From: Oscillospiraceae bacterium | GTDB lineage: Bacteria > Bacillota > Clostridia > Oscillospirales > Oscillospiraceae | DNA: 64,000 bases | Assembly: GCA_015067585.1 (NCBI GenBank) | Contig: SVMC01000005.1 | Coordinates: 1 to 64,000 of the forward strand | Direction of reading: 5' to 3' | Shown: in pieces, positions 7,884 through 15,395 of the stretch | Numbering within the stretch: position 1 is the stretch's first letter | Layout: the number at the start of each line of letters is the position of its first letter | Notes under the pieces: model-generated | Told to the model about the DNA's origin: nothing | Databases searched by the model: none | What the model saw: only the letters and a program-made list of their open reading frames with translations | Position numbers and translations under genes: made by a program

Positions 7884-9505
7884 ACGCCGCACCGCTCTTT
7901 CAGCAGCTCCGCCATTTCATTTGCCAGCCGGTGGCAGCGGGATTCACTCTCTGCCTCCACCATGACGCGGATATAAGGCTCCGTTCCGCTGGGACGCAGC
8001 AGGAGTCTGCCCTCATCTCCCAGTTCCTCAGAGATCGCCTGTGCCAGCTTACTGACTTCAGGATCGTTCATCGCCTCACTCTTATCCTTTACGGTGACAT
8101 TGATGAGGATCTGGGGATAGATCACCACAGGAGAAGCCAGCTTGCCAAGGGTGGTTTTGCAGTCAAGGATCTCCATCATCAGCATAAGGGCTGTGAGAAT
8201 GCCGTCGCCGGTGGTAGCATATTTCTGAATGATGATATGACCGGATTGCTCACCGCCCAGAGCATAACCATCCTGCAGCATGGCTTCGTAAACATAGCGG
8301 TCACCCACGCGGGTCTGGACTGTATCGATGTCTGCCTTCTGCAGTGCCTTGAACAGGCCTTTGTTGGACATAACGGTGGTGACCAGGGTGTTGTTCTTCA
8401 GCATATTCTTTCGCTTCATGCGCTTGGAAAGAATATACAGGATATGGTCGCCGGAAACGATCTCGCCGTTTTCGTCCACGGCAATGCAGCGGTCGGCATC
8501 GCCGTCAAAGGCAAAGCCCACATCCAGCTTCTTCTCCTTTACCAGCTTCTGCAGACCCTCAATGTGGGTGGAGCCGGCATCTTTATTGATGTTCATGCCA
8601 TCTGGCTGAGAATTGATCACATAGGTGCGGGCGCCAAGGGCATCAAAAATGGCGGGAGCAATCATCCAGGAAGCACCGTTGGCACAGTCCAGACCTACCC
8701 GCATGGAACGGAAGGAATGTGTCACAATGGAGATAAGGTAGCCCATATAACGATTTCTGCCGGAAACATGGTCGTAGATTGCGCCGACTCTTTCCCGATG
8801 CGCCAGAGGCAAATCAGAAGCACCCGGCAGCAGTACATCTATATTTCCATCCAGATAAGCCTCCACCAGTGCCAGAGTTTCATCGCCCAGCTTTTCGCCG
8901 CTTCGGCTGATCAGCTTGATTCCGTTATCCTGATAGGCATTATGGGAGGCGGAGATCATAATGCCGCAGTCAAATTCATCCTGCTTGGTGACATAGGACA
9001 CACTGGGGGTGGTAGTGACATGGAGCATATACACATCGCCGCCGGAAGCGGTGATACCGGCCGCAATGGCATATTCCAGCATATAGCTGGAGCGGCGGGT
9101 GTCCTTGCCGATGACAAAGCGGGGACGATAGGTCTTGTCATAGCAGCCGGACTTCGGGGAAGCATAGAACCAGCCCAGGAAACGACCCACTTTATAAGCC
9201 TGCTCCGCCGTCAGGTCCAGATTTGCCTCACCACGGAAGCCGTCTGTTCCGAAATAATGACCGTTACCGGAGTAACCGGTACGCTTCTGAGGAGCATCCT
9301 CCAAAGAGATCTCCGGGCGGAGAAGCTCATCCGTACTGATATGGAACAGATCGCATAACAGCACCATCTTATCAATGCGGGGATAGGCCTGATCCACTTC
9401 CCACTTGGAGATCGTCTGTCTGGAAACAGACAGCTTTTCTGCCAGGTCCTCCTGAGAAAGGCCGTCACGGTTTCTCAGCCATGTGATTTTTTCACCAATC
9501 GTCAT
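7880..9505 (-). CDS. glmM: XRE helix-turn-helix domain fused to phosphoglucosamine mutase
   Basis: 541-aa fusion. Residues 5-60 form an XRE/Cro-type HTH with a textbook recognition segment (LSQEDLAEKLSVSRQTISKWE). After a short linker, the alpha-D-phosphohexomutase begins at HYFGTDGFRGEAN (about 83). Its four motifs are intact: phosphoserine loop GIMISASHN (Ser187), metal loop FDGDADR, sugar loop GGEQSGH and phosphate loop RPSGTEPYIR. The enzyme should therefore be active, interconverting GlcN-6-P and GlcN-1-P; a phosphomannomutase role is an alternative. Standard GlmM has about 450 residues and no HTH. The start ATG 9505 lies 8 nt after AGGAGG, and a TTGTAG-17-TATAAT promoter precedes it. 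The fusion is not an ORF-calling artefact: HTH and enzyme share one uninterrupted frame with the ribosome site before the HTH. Confidence 0.9.
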   Translation of the reverse strand: MTIGEKITWLRNRDGLSQEDLAEKLSVSRQTISKWEVDQAYPRIDKMVLLCDLFHISTDELLRPEISLEDAPQKRTGYSGNGHYFGTDGFRGEANLDLTAEQAYKVGRFLGWFYASPKSGCYDKTYRPRFVIGKDTRRSSYMLEYAIAAGITASGGDVYMLHVTTTPSVSYVTKQDEFDCGIMISASHNAYQDNGIKLISRSGEKLGDETLALVEAYLDGNIDVLLPGASDLPLAHRERVGAIYDHVSGRNRYMGYLISIVTHSFRSMRVGLDCANGASWMIAPAIFDALGARTYVINSQPDGMNINKDAGSTHIEGLQKLVKEKKLDVGFAFDGDADRCIAVDENGEIVSGDHILYILSKRMKRKNMLKNNTLVTTVMSNKGLFKALQKADIDTVQTRVGDRYVYEAMLQDGYALGGEQSGHIIIQKYATTGDGILTALMLMMEILDCKTTLGKLASPVVIYPQILINVTVKDKSEAMNDPEVSKLAQAISEELGDEGRLLLRPSGTEPYIRVMVEAESESRCHRLANEMAELLKERCGV

Positions 9506-9560
9506 TGTGTACCTCCTGTACAATAAACCTGTTAAAATATCATAGTATTGCAGTGTAATT

Positions 9561-9589
9561 ATTATACGACGATGCCACAGTTACTACAA
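9561..9589 (-). promoter_or_regulatory. Sigma-A promoter of the HTH-glmM operon
   Basis: Minus strand TTGTAG, 17-bp spacer, perfect TATAAT. The leader also contains ATTGTAC..GTAC(A)CAAT, an imperfect palindrome enclosing the Shine-Dalgarno. Confidence 0.8.
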
Positions 9590-9603
9590 CCAACTTTTCT
9601 TGG

Positions 9604-9634
9604 AATTATCTGCAACCATTAGTTGCGGATAATT
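9604..9634. promoter_or_regulatory. Operator-like inverted repeat between HTH-glmM and spoVAD
   Basis: 13-bp arms AATTATCTGCAAC and GTTGCGGATAATT around CATTA, with one mismatch. It sits 14 bp upstream of the HTH-glmM -35 box and about 45 bp upstream of the putative spoVAD -35. Its size suits a dimeric HTH regulator; the HTH-GlmM protein itself is the obvious candidate, by inference only. Confidence 0.55.
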
Positions 9635-9679
9635 TGATAAAAACCCCCGGATTTCCGCAGTTTTTCCGCAACCAATTTT

Positions 9680-9709
9680 GTCATATTTTTTCCACAGCAC
9701 CGCATACTA
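9680..9709 (+). promoter_or_regulatory. Putative sigma-G promoter of spoVAD
   Basis: CATACTA, a perfect forespore -10, preceded after 17 bp by GTCATA (4 of 6 for the sigma-G -35). It lies 32 bp before the spoVAD start, which fits known forespore expression of spoVA genes. Confidence 0.6.
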
Positions 9710-9741
9710 AAGAGGAATCATCACAGAAAGCAGGAAACACT

Positions 9742-10758
9742 ATGTCACAAATACAAAAACGGCAATCCTTCCTTTTCTCGTCGCCGCCGGTGGTGGAGAG
9801 CCATGCCTGCGTTGTGGGGAAAAAGGAAAGCGAAGGACCACTCATCGACTATTTTGACGAAACCAGTCAGGACACCTACTTTGGAGAAACCACCTGGGAA
9901 AAGGCGGAAAGCAAAATGCAGCAGCTCACCCTGCAGGCCGCACTGAAAAAAGCAAACCTGAACAAAAAGGATATCTCCATGGCCTTTTCCGGCGACCTTC
10001 TGAACCAGTGCATTGGCTCCTCCTTCAGCCTGCGGGACACCGGCATTCCCACCTTCGGGCTGTACGGTGCCTGCTCTACCATGGCGGAGAGCCTTCTGCT
10101 GGCCGGGATGAGTGTGGCGGGGGGATTTTCCCGGCGAAGCCTTGCCATGACCTCCTCCCATTTTGCCTCCTCCGAGCGGCAGTACCGCTTCCCTCTTGGC
10201 TACGGCGGGCAGCGCCCGCCCACATCCCAGTGGACAGTTACCGGGGCAGGTTGTGCCATTTTAGGCTGCGGAGAGGGTGAGATCTATGTCCGCGGAGGTA
10301 CTGTGGGGCACATCGTGGACTTTGGCATCAAAGATGCCAACAACATGGGGGCCGCCATGGCGCCCGCTGCCATTTCCACCCTGCAGGCACATTTTAAGGA
10401 GCTGGGGAAGCGGCCTGCGGATTACGACCGCATTGTCACCGGTGATTTGGGCAGGATCGGGCGAAAGATCGTATACGAGCAGATGGAGCACGACAGCTAT
10501 CCGCTGGAATGCCGCTACTCTGATTGCGGCGAACTGATTTTTGATTGTGTCCGCCAGGATGTTCACGCAGGCGGCTCCGGCTGCGGCTGCAGCGCGGTGG
10601 TGCTGTGCGGCTATCTGATGCAGCTGATGAAAGAGCAAAAAATCAACGATCTTTTGTTCTGCGGCACCGGGGCGCTGCTCTCCCCCGTGTCCACCAATCA
10701 GGGAGAATCGGTGCCCGGCATCTGCCATGCGGTGTGGCTCAGTACAAAAAAGGAGTAA
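9742..10758 (+). CDS. spoVAD: Stage V sporulation protein AD
   Basis: 338 aa, the usual SpoVAD length. It is a thiolase-fold protein of the SpoVA channel in the spore inner membrane, which imports dipicolinic acid during sporulation and releases it at germination; SpoVAD binds DPA. Recognisable segments are FSGDLLNQCIGSSFSLRD, the GACSTMAES motif holding the thiolase-like Cys, GYGGQRPPTSQWTVTGAG and GSGCGCSAVVL. The track start at 9634 is too early; ATG 9742 gives the normal N-terminus (MSQIQKRQSF) and lies just after the sigma-G-like promoter, though the Shine-Dalgarno (CAGGAA) is modest. spoVAE follows 3 bp later. The usual upstream spoVAC is not here. Confidence 0.96.
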   Translation: MSQIQKRQSFLFSSPPVVESHACVVGKKESEGPLIDYFDETSQDTYFGETTWEKAESKMQQLTLQAALKKANLNKKDISMAFSGDLLNQCIGSSFSLRDTGIPTFGLYGACSTMAESLLLAGMSVAGGFSRRSLAMTSSHFASSERQYRFPLGYGGQRPPTSQWTVTGAGCAILGCGEGEIYVRGGTVGHIVDFGIKDANNMGAAMAPAAISTLQAHFKELGKRPADYDRIVTGDLGRIGRKIVYEQMEHDSYPLECRYSDCGELIFDCVRQDVHAGGSGCGCSAVVLCGYLMQLMKEQKINDLLFCGTGALLSPVSTNQGESVPGICHAVWLSTKKE

Positions 10759-10761
10759 AAT

Positions 10762-11118
10762 ATGGATTATCTCAAAGCTTTTTTGCTTGGCGGTCTTTTT
10801 TGCGTCATCGGCCAGATCCTCATTGACAAAACGAAACTGACCCCGGCACGGATTCTGGTTGCCTATGTGGTGTGCGGTGTGATCCTGAGCGCTGTGGGTA
10901 TCTATGAACCCCTTGCAGAATGGGGCGGCGCCGGTGCCACGGTACCTCTGACCGGATTCGGCCATCTGCTGGCAAAGGGTGTCAGGAATGCGGTGGATGT
11001 GAAAGGACTATTGGGCGCGCTCACCGGCGGCTTGAAAGCTGCTGCAGGCGGCATTGCCGCCGCCATCTTCTTTGGCCTTCTGGCTGCGCTCATTTTCCGT
11101 CCCCGGGACAAATGCTGA
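10762..11118 (+). CDS. spoVAE: Stage V sporulation protein AE (SpoVAEb type)
   Basis: 118-aa integral membrane protein with about four hydrophobic helices, the size and pattern of SpoVAEb, part of the DPA channel. Conserved pieces include GGLFCVIGQILID, the VPLTGFGHLLAKG segment and a GGLKAAAGGIAAAIFFG helix. It begins 3 bp after spoVAD, and its AAGGAG lies inside the end of that gene, so the two are co-translated. No spoVAF or gerA-type gene follows. Confidence 0.94.
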   Translation: MDYLKAFLLGGLFCVIGQILIDKTKLTPARILVAYVVCGVILSAVGIYEPLAEWGGAGATVPLTGFGHLLAKGVRNAVDVKGLLGALTGGLKAAAGGIAAAIFFGLLAALIFRPRDKC

Positions 11119-11189
11119 ATGATGCGCCCATTGATGGGTATACTAAGCCTGCGGCACGCCGCAAATACTTTATAAGAGGAGTATATACC

Positions 11190-11309
11190 ATGGAAAATCG
11201 TAACCAGAACAACAATCAGAACAACAACCAGAACAGCCAGAACAACAATCAGAACAACAGCTACAACAGCAACAACCAGAGCAACAGCCAGAACCGTAAC
11301 CAGAAGTAA
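11190..11309 (+). CDS. Asn/Gln-rich microprotein (39 aa)
   Basis: Almost entirely Asn and Gln (MENRNQNNNQ... to RNQK), with AGAGGAG 11 nt before the ATG and an intrinsic terminator after it, so it looks like a real gene. It lies 71 bp after spoVAE and may be co-transcribed in the forespore. Composition recalls gamma-type small acid-soluble spore proteins, which are Gln/Asn-rich, but their typical repeats are absent, so this is only a suggestion. Low-complexity CAGAACAAC repeats are visible in the DNA. Confidence 0.7.
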   Translation: MENRNQNNNQNNNQNSQNNNQNNSYNSNNQSNSQNRNQK

Positions 11310-11325
11310 TTCTCTTCAGGTAAAA

Positions 11326-11363
11326 AATGCCTGCTGTGATCAAACGATCACGGCAGGCATTTG
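11326..11363. terminator. Bidirectional terminator
   Basis: AAATGCCTGC..GTGATC / GATCAC..GCAGGCATTT hairpin between convergent genes, with A-rich and T-rich flanks on both sides. Confidence 0.8.
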
Positions 11364-11366
11364 ACT

Positions 11367-11912
11367 TTATTCATAAAAGCTCTGCATGGCCTTGAGGGTT
11401 CGGTCCAGCAGTTCGTCGATGCTCCAGCCAAGCCGGTCAGCACCCCGCTGGATAACATCACGGCTGCAGCCAGCGGCAAACTTTTTATCCTTATATTTTT
11501 TCTTCAGGCTCTTCAGTTCCATATCCTGCACGCTCTTGCTGGGGCGCATCAGGGCAGCGGCGCCAATGAGGCCGGTAAGCTCGTCCGTAGCAAAGAGGAT
11601 CTTTTCCATCTCATGTTCCGGCTCCACATCGGCACACAGGCCGTAGCCATGGCTCACCACCGCATGGATGGTGCGCTGGTCCACACCCGCTTCTTCCAGC
11701 AGTTCCCGGCACTTTACGCAGTGCTGCTCCGGCCACTGCTCAAAATCAATGTCGTGGAGCAGGCCCACATTGGCCCAGAAATCCGCCTCGTCGCCATAAC
11801 CCAGCTCTGCGGCGAAATAGCGCATCACACCCTCCACCGTTTCGGCATGCTTCAGGTGGAATGCTTCCTGATTATACTTGGTGAGAAGTTCCCATGCTGC
11901 TTGTCTTGTCAT
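11367..11912 (-). CDS. HD-domain hydrolase
   Basis: 181-aa single HD domain. Metal ligands appear in order as HLKHAETV (first His), LLHDID (HD) and HAVVSHG. Such proteins are phosphohydrolases; the substrate cannot be told. The ATG at 11912 follows GGGAGGAAAGG; the track start at 11927 lies within that site. It follows the phosphoribosyltransferase gene after 14 bp, so the two form a two-gene operon and may act on related nucleotides (inference). Confidence 0.87.
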   Translation of the reverse strand: MTRQAAWELLTKYNQEAFHLKHAETVEGVMRYFAAELGYGDEADFWANVGLLHDIDFEQWPEQHCVKCRELLEEAGVDQRTIHAVVSHGYGLCADVEPEHEMEKILFATDELTGLIGAAALMRPSKSVQDMELKSLKKKYKDKKFAAGCSRDVIQRGADRLGWSIDELLDRTLKAMQSFYE

Positions 11913-11926
11913 GTCCTTTCCTCCCA

Positions 11927-12481
11927 TCAGCCGATGATCTCGCCCTTGGCATTAAACAGGGGCAGTTTTTCAAGATAAATGATGTCCTCACGATCCTGGG
12001 CATCGCCCTCAGCAAGAATGGCCATGCGACCTGCGATCACGCCGCCTGCCTTCTCTACCAGCGCCTCAATGGCAAGGAGGGATTCACCTGTGGAAATCAC
12101 ATCGTCCACGATGAGGATCTTTTTGCCACGGATCAGCTCCGCGTCGGCGCTGTCCAGATAAAGATGCTGCTCTTTTTCCGTGGAGATGGAATGGACGGTG
12201 GATTCAAACACACCGGTCATATAGAGCTTCACACCCTTTCGGGCAAGGAAATACTTCTGATTGCCGGACTGGCGGGCCATCTCATGGATCAGGGGAATTC
12301 CCTTGGCCTCTGCGGTGATCATATAGTCATGCTCCGGTGCCCGCTTCAGAAGCTCTGCCGCTGCCGCTACCGTCAGCTCGGGATCACCAAAAATAACAAA
12401 AGCGCCAATGTAAAGGGAATCATTGATGGGACATAGGGGCAGGTTTCGTTCCAGCCCTGCGATCTTCATGGTGTAATACAC
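11927..12481 (-). CDS. Type I phosphoribosyltransferase (adenine PRT-like)
   Basis: 184 aa. The PRPP-binding loop ILIVDDVISTGES (about 120-132) is the type I signature, and the TAEAKGIPLIHEMA region earlier resembles adenine and xanthine phosphoribosyltransferases. It is probably purine salvage or a purine-responsive regulator-like PRT; the exact base is not deducible. The GTG start lies 9 nt after AGGAG; the next ATG is too far from it. Expression is from TTGACT-17-TATAAT. Confidence 0.88.
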   Translation of the reverse strand: MYYTMKIAGLERNLPLCPINDSLYIGAFVIFGDPELTVAAAAELLKRAPEHDYMITAEAKGIPLIHEMARQSGNQKYFLARKGVKLYMTGVFESTVHSISTEKEQHLYLDSADAELIRGKKILIVDDVISTGESLLAIEALVEKAGGVIAGRMAILAEGDAQDREDIIYLEKLPLFNAKGEIIG

Positions 12482-12511
12482 AGCTATGCTCTCCTTTTCG
12501 GTGTTTTTTTC

Positions 12512-12540
12512 ATTATATTCTTTTAGAAAAGGAAAGTCAA
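12512..12540 (-). promoter_or_regulatory. Sigma-A promoter of the PRT-HD operon
   Basis: Minus strand TTGACT, 17 bp, TATAAT: one mismatch from consensus, 31 bp before the start codon. Confidence 0.85.
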
Positions 12541-12634
12541 CGAATCATCATGTGTTTGTCGCCATTTATTTCCATAGACTTTTCCCCTTCTCCGGGGCAA
12601 ACTAAGAAAAATTCCCACCCCAAGGAGGCTTTTC

Positions 12635-13048
12635 ATGGATCACGATGTGAAGATGCTGCAGGAGCTCTGCCAATGCGCCCAATGGGGGCAAAACGACCTC
12701 CGTGCCGCCATGAAAAAGGCAGACGATCCTGCCATGCGGCAGGCCCTTTCCTCCCAGCTTCGGGAATATGAGGCCATCCACCGGCAGGCGCAAAGGCTTC
12801 TGGCAGATCGGGGCTGTGATGAGAAAAAGATTTCTCCCCTCCTTCTGACCCTTTCCCGGATGGACGCGGGAAGAAAAATGGCAGGGGATTCTCCTGCCAT
12901 TGCAAAGTGGATGACGGAGCATCATGCCCGGATACTGCCGCAAAATCGGGACACACTCCCGCTGGACCCCAAGGTATCCACCCTTTCCAACCGCCTGCTG
13001 CAGACAGAGCAGGAAACCATAGGGCAGATGCGGCCCTTTTTATCATAA
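12635..13048 (+). CDS. Uncharacterised helical-bundle protein
   Basis: 137 aa, no signal peptide or membrane segment. Almost wholly alpha-helical with heptad-like spacing (ALSSQLREYEAIHRQAQRLLADRG). The layout recalls a small uncharacterised ferritin-like family I have seen in Clostridia, but the usual metal ligands are not obvious. AAGGAGG lies 8 nt before the ATG. It has its own terminator and stands between the PRT promoter and the cortex-lytic cluster. Function unknown. Confidence 0.75.
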   Translation: MDHDVKMLQELCQCAQWGQNDLRAAMKKADDPAMRQALSSQLREYEAIHRQAQRLLADRGCDEKKISPLLLTLSRMDAGRKMAGDSPAIAKWMTEHHARILPQNRDTLPLDPKVSTLSNRLLQTEQETIGQMRPFLS

Positions 13049-13050
13049 TT

Positions 13051-13083
13051 CCCGTTCCACAGACCGTGGGGCGGGTCTTTTTC
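13051..13083 (+). terminator. Terminator after the helical-bundle gene
   Basis: 10-bp stem with G-U pairs (CCCGTTCCAC / GTGGGGCGGG), loop AGACC, then TCTTTTT. Confidence 0.8.
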
Positions 13084-13133
13084 GCTTCTCCGCAGCATAA
13101 GCTGTCTCATCTATCTATGTAAGGAGGAGTGCT

Positions 13134-13529
13134 ATGGCTTCGGGCACCGTCATCACCCAAACCCGCACATCCAATGCCAGCCTTCCTGTGGAAAATGCCA
13201 CCGTTGCCTACTTTGAGCCGGGAAACATGGAAAAAATGCGCCTTCTGGCCCTGCAAAAAAGCGATTCCAGCGGAAAAACTCCACCTCTCGTACTGGAAAC
13301 CCCGGACCCCGCCGCCAGCCGCCAGCCGGAGGACGGCAGTGGGCCGCCGCCCTTCCGCCTTGTGAACATCGTGGCAGACCATCCGGACTATGAGAGGGTC
13401 TCCATTGACAATGTACAGGTGTTCGCCGGAGTGGTGACACTTCAGAATATCAATTTCGTTCCCCTGCCCGCGCCCATGATGGGGGCATCGCCCGAAGAGT
13501 TCATCGACACACCGGCGCAGAATTTGTAA
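13134..13529 (+). CDS. Hypothetical protein of the cortex-lytic cluster
   Basis: 131 aa, soluble. The first 40 and last 60 residues are ordered-looking beta sequence (ASLPVENATVAYF; FRLVNIVADHPDYERVSIDNVQVFAGVVTLQNI), and the middle is Pro/Ser-rich. The beta parts look like a small carboxypeptidase-regulatory/transthyretin-like fold. The start has AAGGAGG. It lies 17 bp upstream of a SleC-like gene, so a role in spore cortex hydrolysis or assembly is inferred from context only. Confidence 0.75.
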   Translation: MASGTVITQTRTSNASLPVENATVAYFEPGNMEKMRLLALQKSDSSGKTPPLVLETPDPAASRQPEDGSGPPPFRLVNIVADHPDYERVSIDNVQVFAGVVTLQNINFVPLPAPMMGASPEEFIDTPAQNL

Positions 13530-13546
13530 TCCAAGGGAGGTTCGCT

Positions 13547-14737
13547 ATGCTTCAAACCATACCTTCCATCCCGGAAACCATCACCGTCCATCTGGGTGCT
13601 CCTTCCGCCGATGCCCCCAATGTGACGGTGCCCTTTATTGACTATGTAAAAAATGTGGCCTCCAGTGAGGTCTATCCCACATGGGAACCCAGTGCCCTGC
13701 GGGCCAATATTCTGGCCATTGTTTCTTTTGCGCTGAACCGGGTGTATCTGGAATACTATCGCAGCCGTGGCTATGACTTTGACATCACCTCCTCCACCGC
13801 CTATGACCAGAGCTTCGTCAATGGGCGCAGCACCTTTGAAGACATTGACCGCATCGTGGATGAGGTGTTCAACGACTATCTGCGACGGCAGGGCTTTGTA
13901 GAGCCGCTGGCAGCCAAATTCTGCAACGGCACCACCGTCACCTGCGCCGGTCTCAGCCAGTGGGGTTCCCAATCTCTCGCCCAGCAGGGATATGATTCCG
14001 TGCAGATCCTTCGTACTTATTACGGCGACGATGTGGAGATCGTCCCCAATGCGCCCATTCAGAGTCCCGCCCCCTCCTATCCCGGCACACCCCTCAGGCG
14101 GGGTGACACCGGGGCAGATGTTGCAAGGATGCAGTTTATCCTCAACCGTGTTTCTCAAAACTACCCCGCGATTCCGAAGATCAACCCCGTAGACGGCATT
14201 TTCGGCCAGCAGACAGAGGACGCAGTGCGGGCCTTCCAGAGCATTTTTAATCTCACTGTAGACGGCATCGTAGGGAAGGCCACCTGGAACGCAATGACCC
14301 GGATCTATGTGGCAGTGAACCGTCTGGCGGAGCTGCAATCCCTTGGGGTACAGTTTACCGCCGCCAACTGGGAGTTTCCGGATGTTCTGCAGGAGGGCAA
14401 CAACGGGGAGTATGTGCGGCAGCTGCAATATATGCTGTCGGTGCTGTCTCAGTTTATTGATGAGATTCCCGCACCTGAAATTACCGGTAATTTCGACAAT
14501 GCCACCCGGCAGGCAGTGCTGGCCTTCCAGCGTTGGGCAGGGCTGAACCAGACCGGTCTCGTGGGGGATGCCACATGGAACCGGATGTACCGCGAGTTTG
14601 AAGCCGTGGAGGGAACCCTGCAGCAGGCAAATGCCTCCCCATCCAACGAAGGGGCGCAGCGAAGCCGGATGATGCAGTTCCCGGGCTATGACCTGTCCCC
14701 GGGTGCAAATGATCCGCCACAGGAGGTGTCGCAATGA
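13547..14737 (+). CDS. SleC-like spore cortex-lytic protein (SpoIID-fold domain plus peptidoglycan-binding repeats)
   Basis: 396 aa. The N-terminal half (about 20-170) contains VPFIDYVKNVASSEVYPTW and YRSRGYDFDITSSTAYDQSF, then a SpoIID/LytB-type stretch (VTCAGLSQWGSQSLAQQGY .. ILRTYYG), features I associate with clostridial SleC, a lytic enzyme of the germination-specific cortex. Two PG_binding_1 domains follow (about 183-265 and 285-355; LRRGDTGADVARMQ and VDGIFGQQTEDAVRAFQ). No signal peptide is evident. SleC is normally made as a proenzyme and activated by Csp proteases, not seen here. The next gene overlaps it by ATGA. Whether this is SleC itself or a paralogue is unresolved. Confidence 0.85.
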   Translation: MLQTIPSIPETITVHLGAPSADAPNVTVPFIDYVKNVASSEVYPTWEPSALRANILAIVSFALNRVYLEYYRSRGYDFDITSSTAYDQSFVNGRSTFEDIDRIVDEVFNDYLRRQGFVEPLAAKFCNGTTVTCAGLSQWGSQSLAQQGYDSVQILRTYYGDDVEIVPNAPIQSPAPSYPGTPLRRGDTGADVARMQFILNRVSQNYPAIPKINPVDGIFGQQTEDAVRAFQSIFNLTVDGIVGKATWNAMTRIYVAVNRLAELQSLGVQFTAANWEFPDVLQEGNNGEYVRQLQYMLSVLSQFIDEIPAPEITGNFDNATRQAVLAFQRWAGLNQTGLVGDATWNRMYREFEAVEGTLQQANASPSNEGAQRSRMMQFPGYDLSPGANDPPQEVSQ

Positions 14738-15282
14738 ACGAAGAATCCGCCTACCTCGGAAGACCGGTACGCAGCCTGCAGACCATGCTGCGGCTGATCT
14801 CCATAGTCGTTCCCGAAATTTCCCCGGTGATCCCGGATGGGGTCTATGGTATGAGTACCATGCGCTCTGTGACCGCTCTACAGCGCTATCTGCGTCTGCC
14901 CGCCACCGGGGTGGTGGATCTTGCCACATGGAATGAGATCATCGCCCTTTACTATGACGCCGTGGAAGAGCTTCTGTCCCCGCAGGCGTTGGAAATCTTC
15001 CTCCAGCCCGGGCAACGCATTGTTCCCGGCGAGGAAAATCAGCACATCCATCTGGTGCAGGCAATCTTCCGCTCGATAGGAACGATGGTGGATGAAGTAC
15101 CTCCGGTGGAGCTGAATGGTCGCAACGACGAAGCCACCACCCGGGCCATCATCTGGCTGCAGCAAAGCGCCGACCTTCCCGCCACCGGAGAACTGGACCG
15201 CCGCACATGGCGGTATTTGGTGGGTCTATACCGCCTGATCGCCTTTGACGGAAAATCCTCAAACAACCAATATCCCCGCTGA
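14734..15282 (+). CDS. Stand-alone tandem peptidoglycan-binding protein
   Basis: 182 aa made of two PG_binding_1 domains (about 8-75: VYGMSTMRSVTALQRYLRLPATGVVDLATW; about 95-170: GRNDEATTRAIIWLQ). There is no catalytic domain and no signal peptide. ATGA overlap with the SleC-like gene shows translational coupling. It extends the binding modules of the upstream protein, so it may be a split-off C-terminal part or an accessory cortex-binding subunit. Confidence 0.88.
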   Translation: MNEESAYLGRPVRSLQTMLRLISIVVPEISPVIPDGVYGMSTMRSVTALQRYLRLPATGVVDLATWNEIIALYYDAVEELLSPQALEIFLQPGQRIVPGEENQHIHLVQAIFRSIGTMVDEVPPVELNGRNDEATTRAIIWLQQSADLPATGELDRRTWRYLVGLYRLIAFDGKSSNNQYPR

Positions 15283-15287
15283 TCTGC

Positions 15288-15318
15288 TTCGCTGCCTTCA
15301 TTGGCAGCGAATTTTTTA
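15288..15318 (+). terminator. Terminator of the cortex-lytic cluster
   Basis: TTCGCTGCC / GGCAGCGAA 9-bp stem followed directly by TTTTTTATTTTT. Confidence 0.9.
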
Positions 15319-15337
15319 TTTTTCGAAAGATGGCAAC

Positions 15338-15366
15338 TAAACATTGGTTTTAAAATGTGATATAAT
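15338..15366 (+). promoter_or_regulatory. Putative promoter of addBA
   Basis: TAAACA, 17 bp, perfect TATAAT, 29 bp before the addB start. Confidence 0.6.
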
Positions 15367-15395
15367 ATCGAAAAACAGACAAAGGAGGAAACGCC

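Noticed and set aside
7931-9358. 475-aa plus-strand ORF antisense to HTH-glmM
   Set aside because: Shadow of a gene whose catalytic motifs are all clear on the minus strand.
11200-11300. CAGAACAAC repeats as a possible CRISPR or microsatellite locus
   Set aside because: They are in-frame codons of an Asn/Gln-rich microprotein with a start, ribosome site and stop; there are no spacers.
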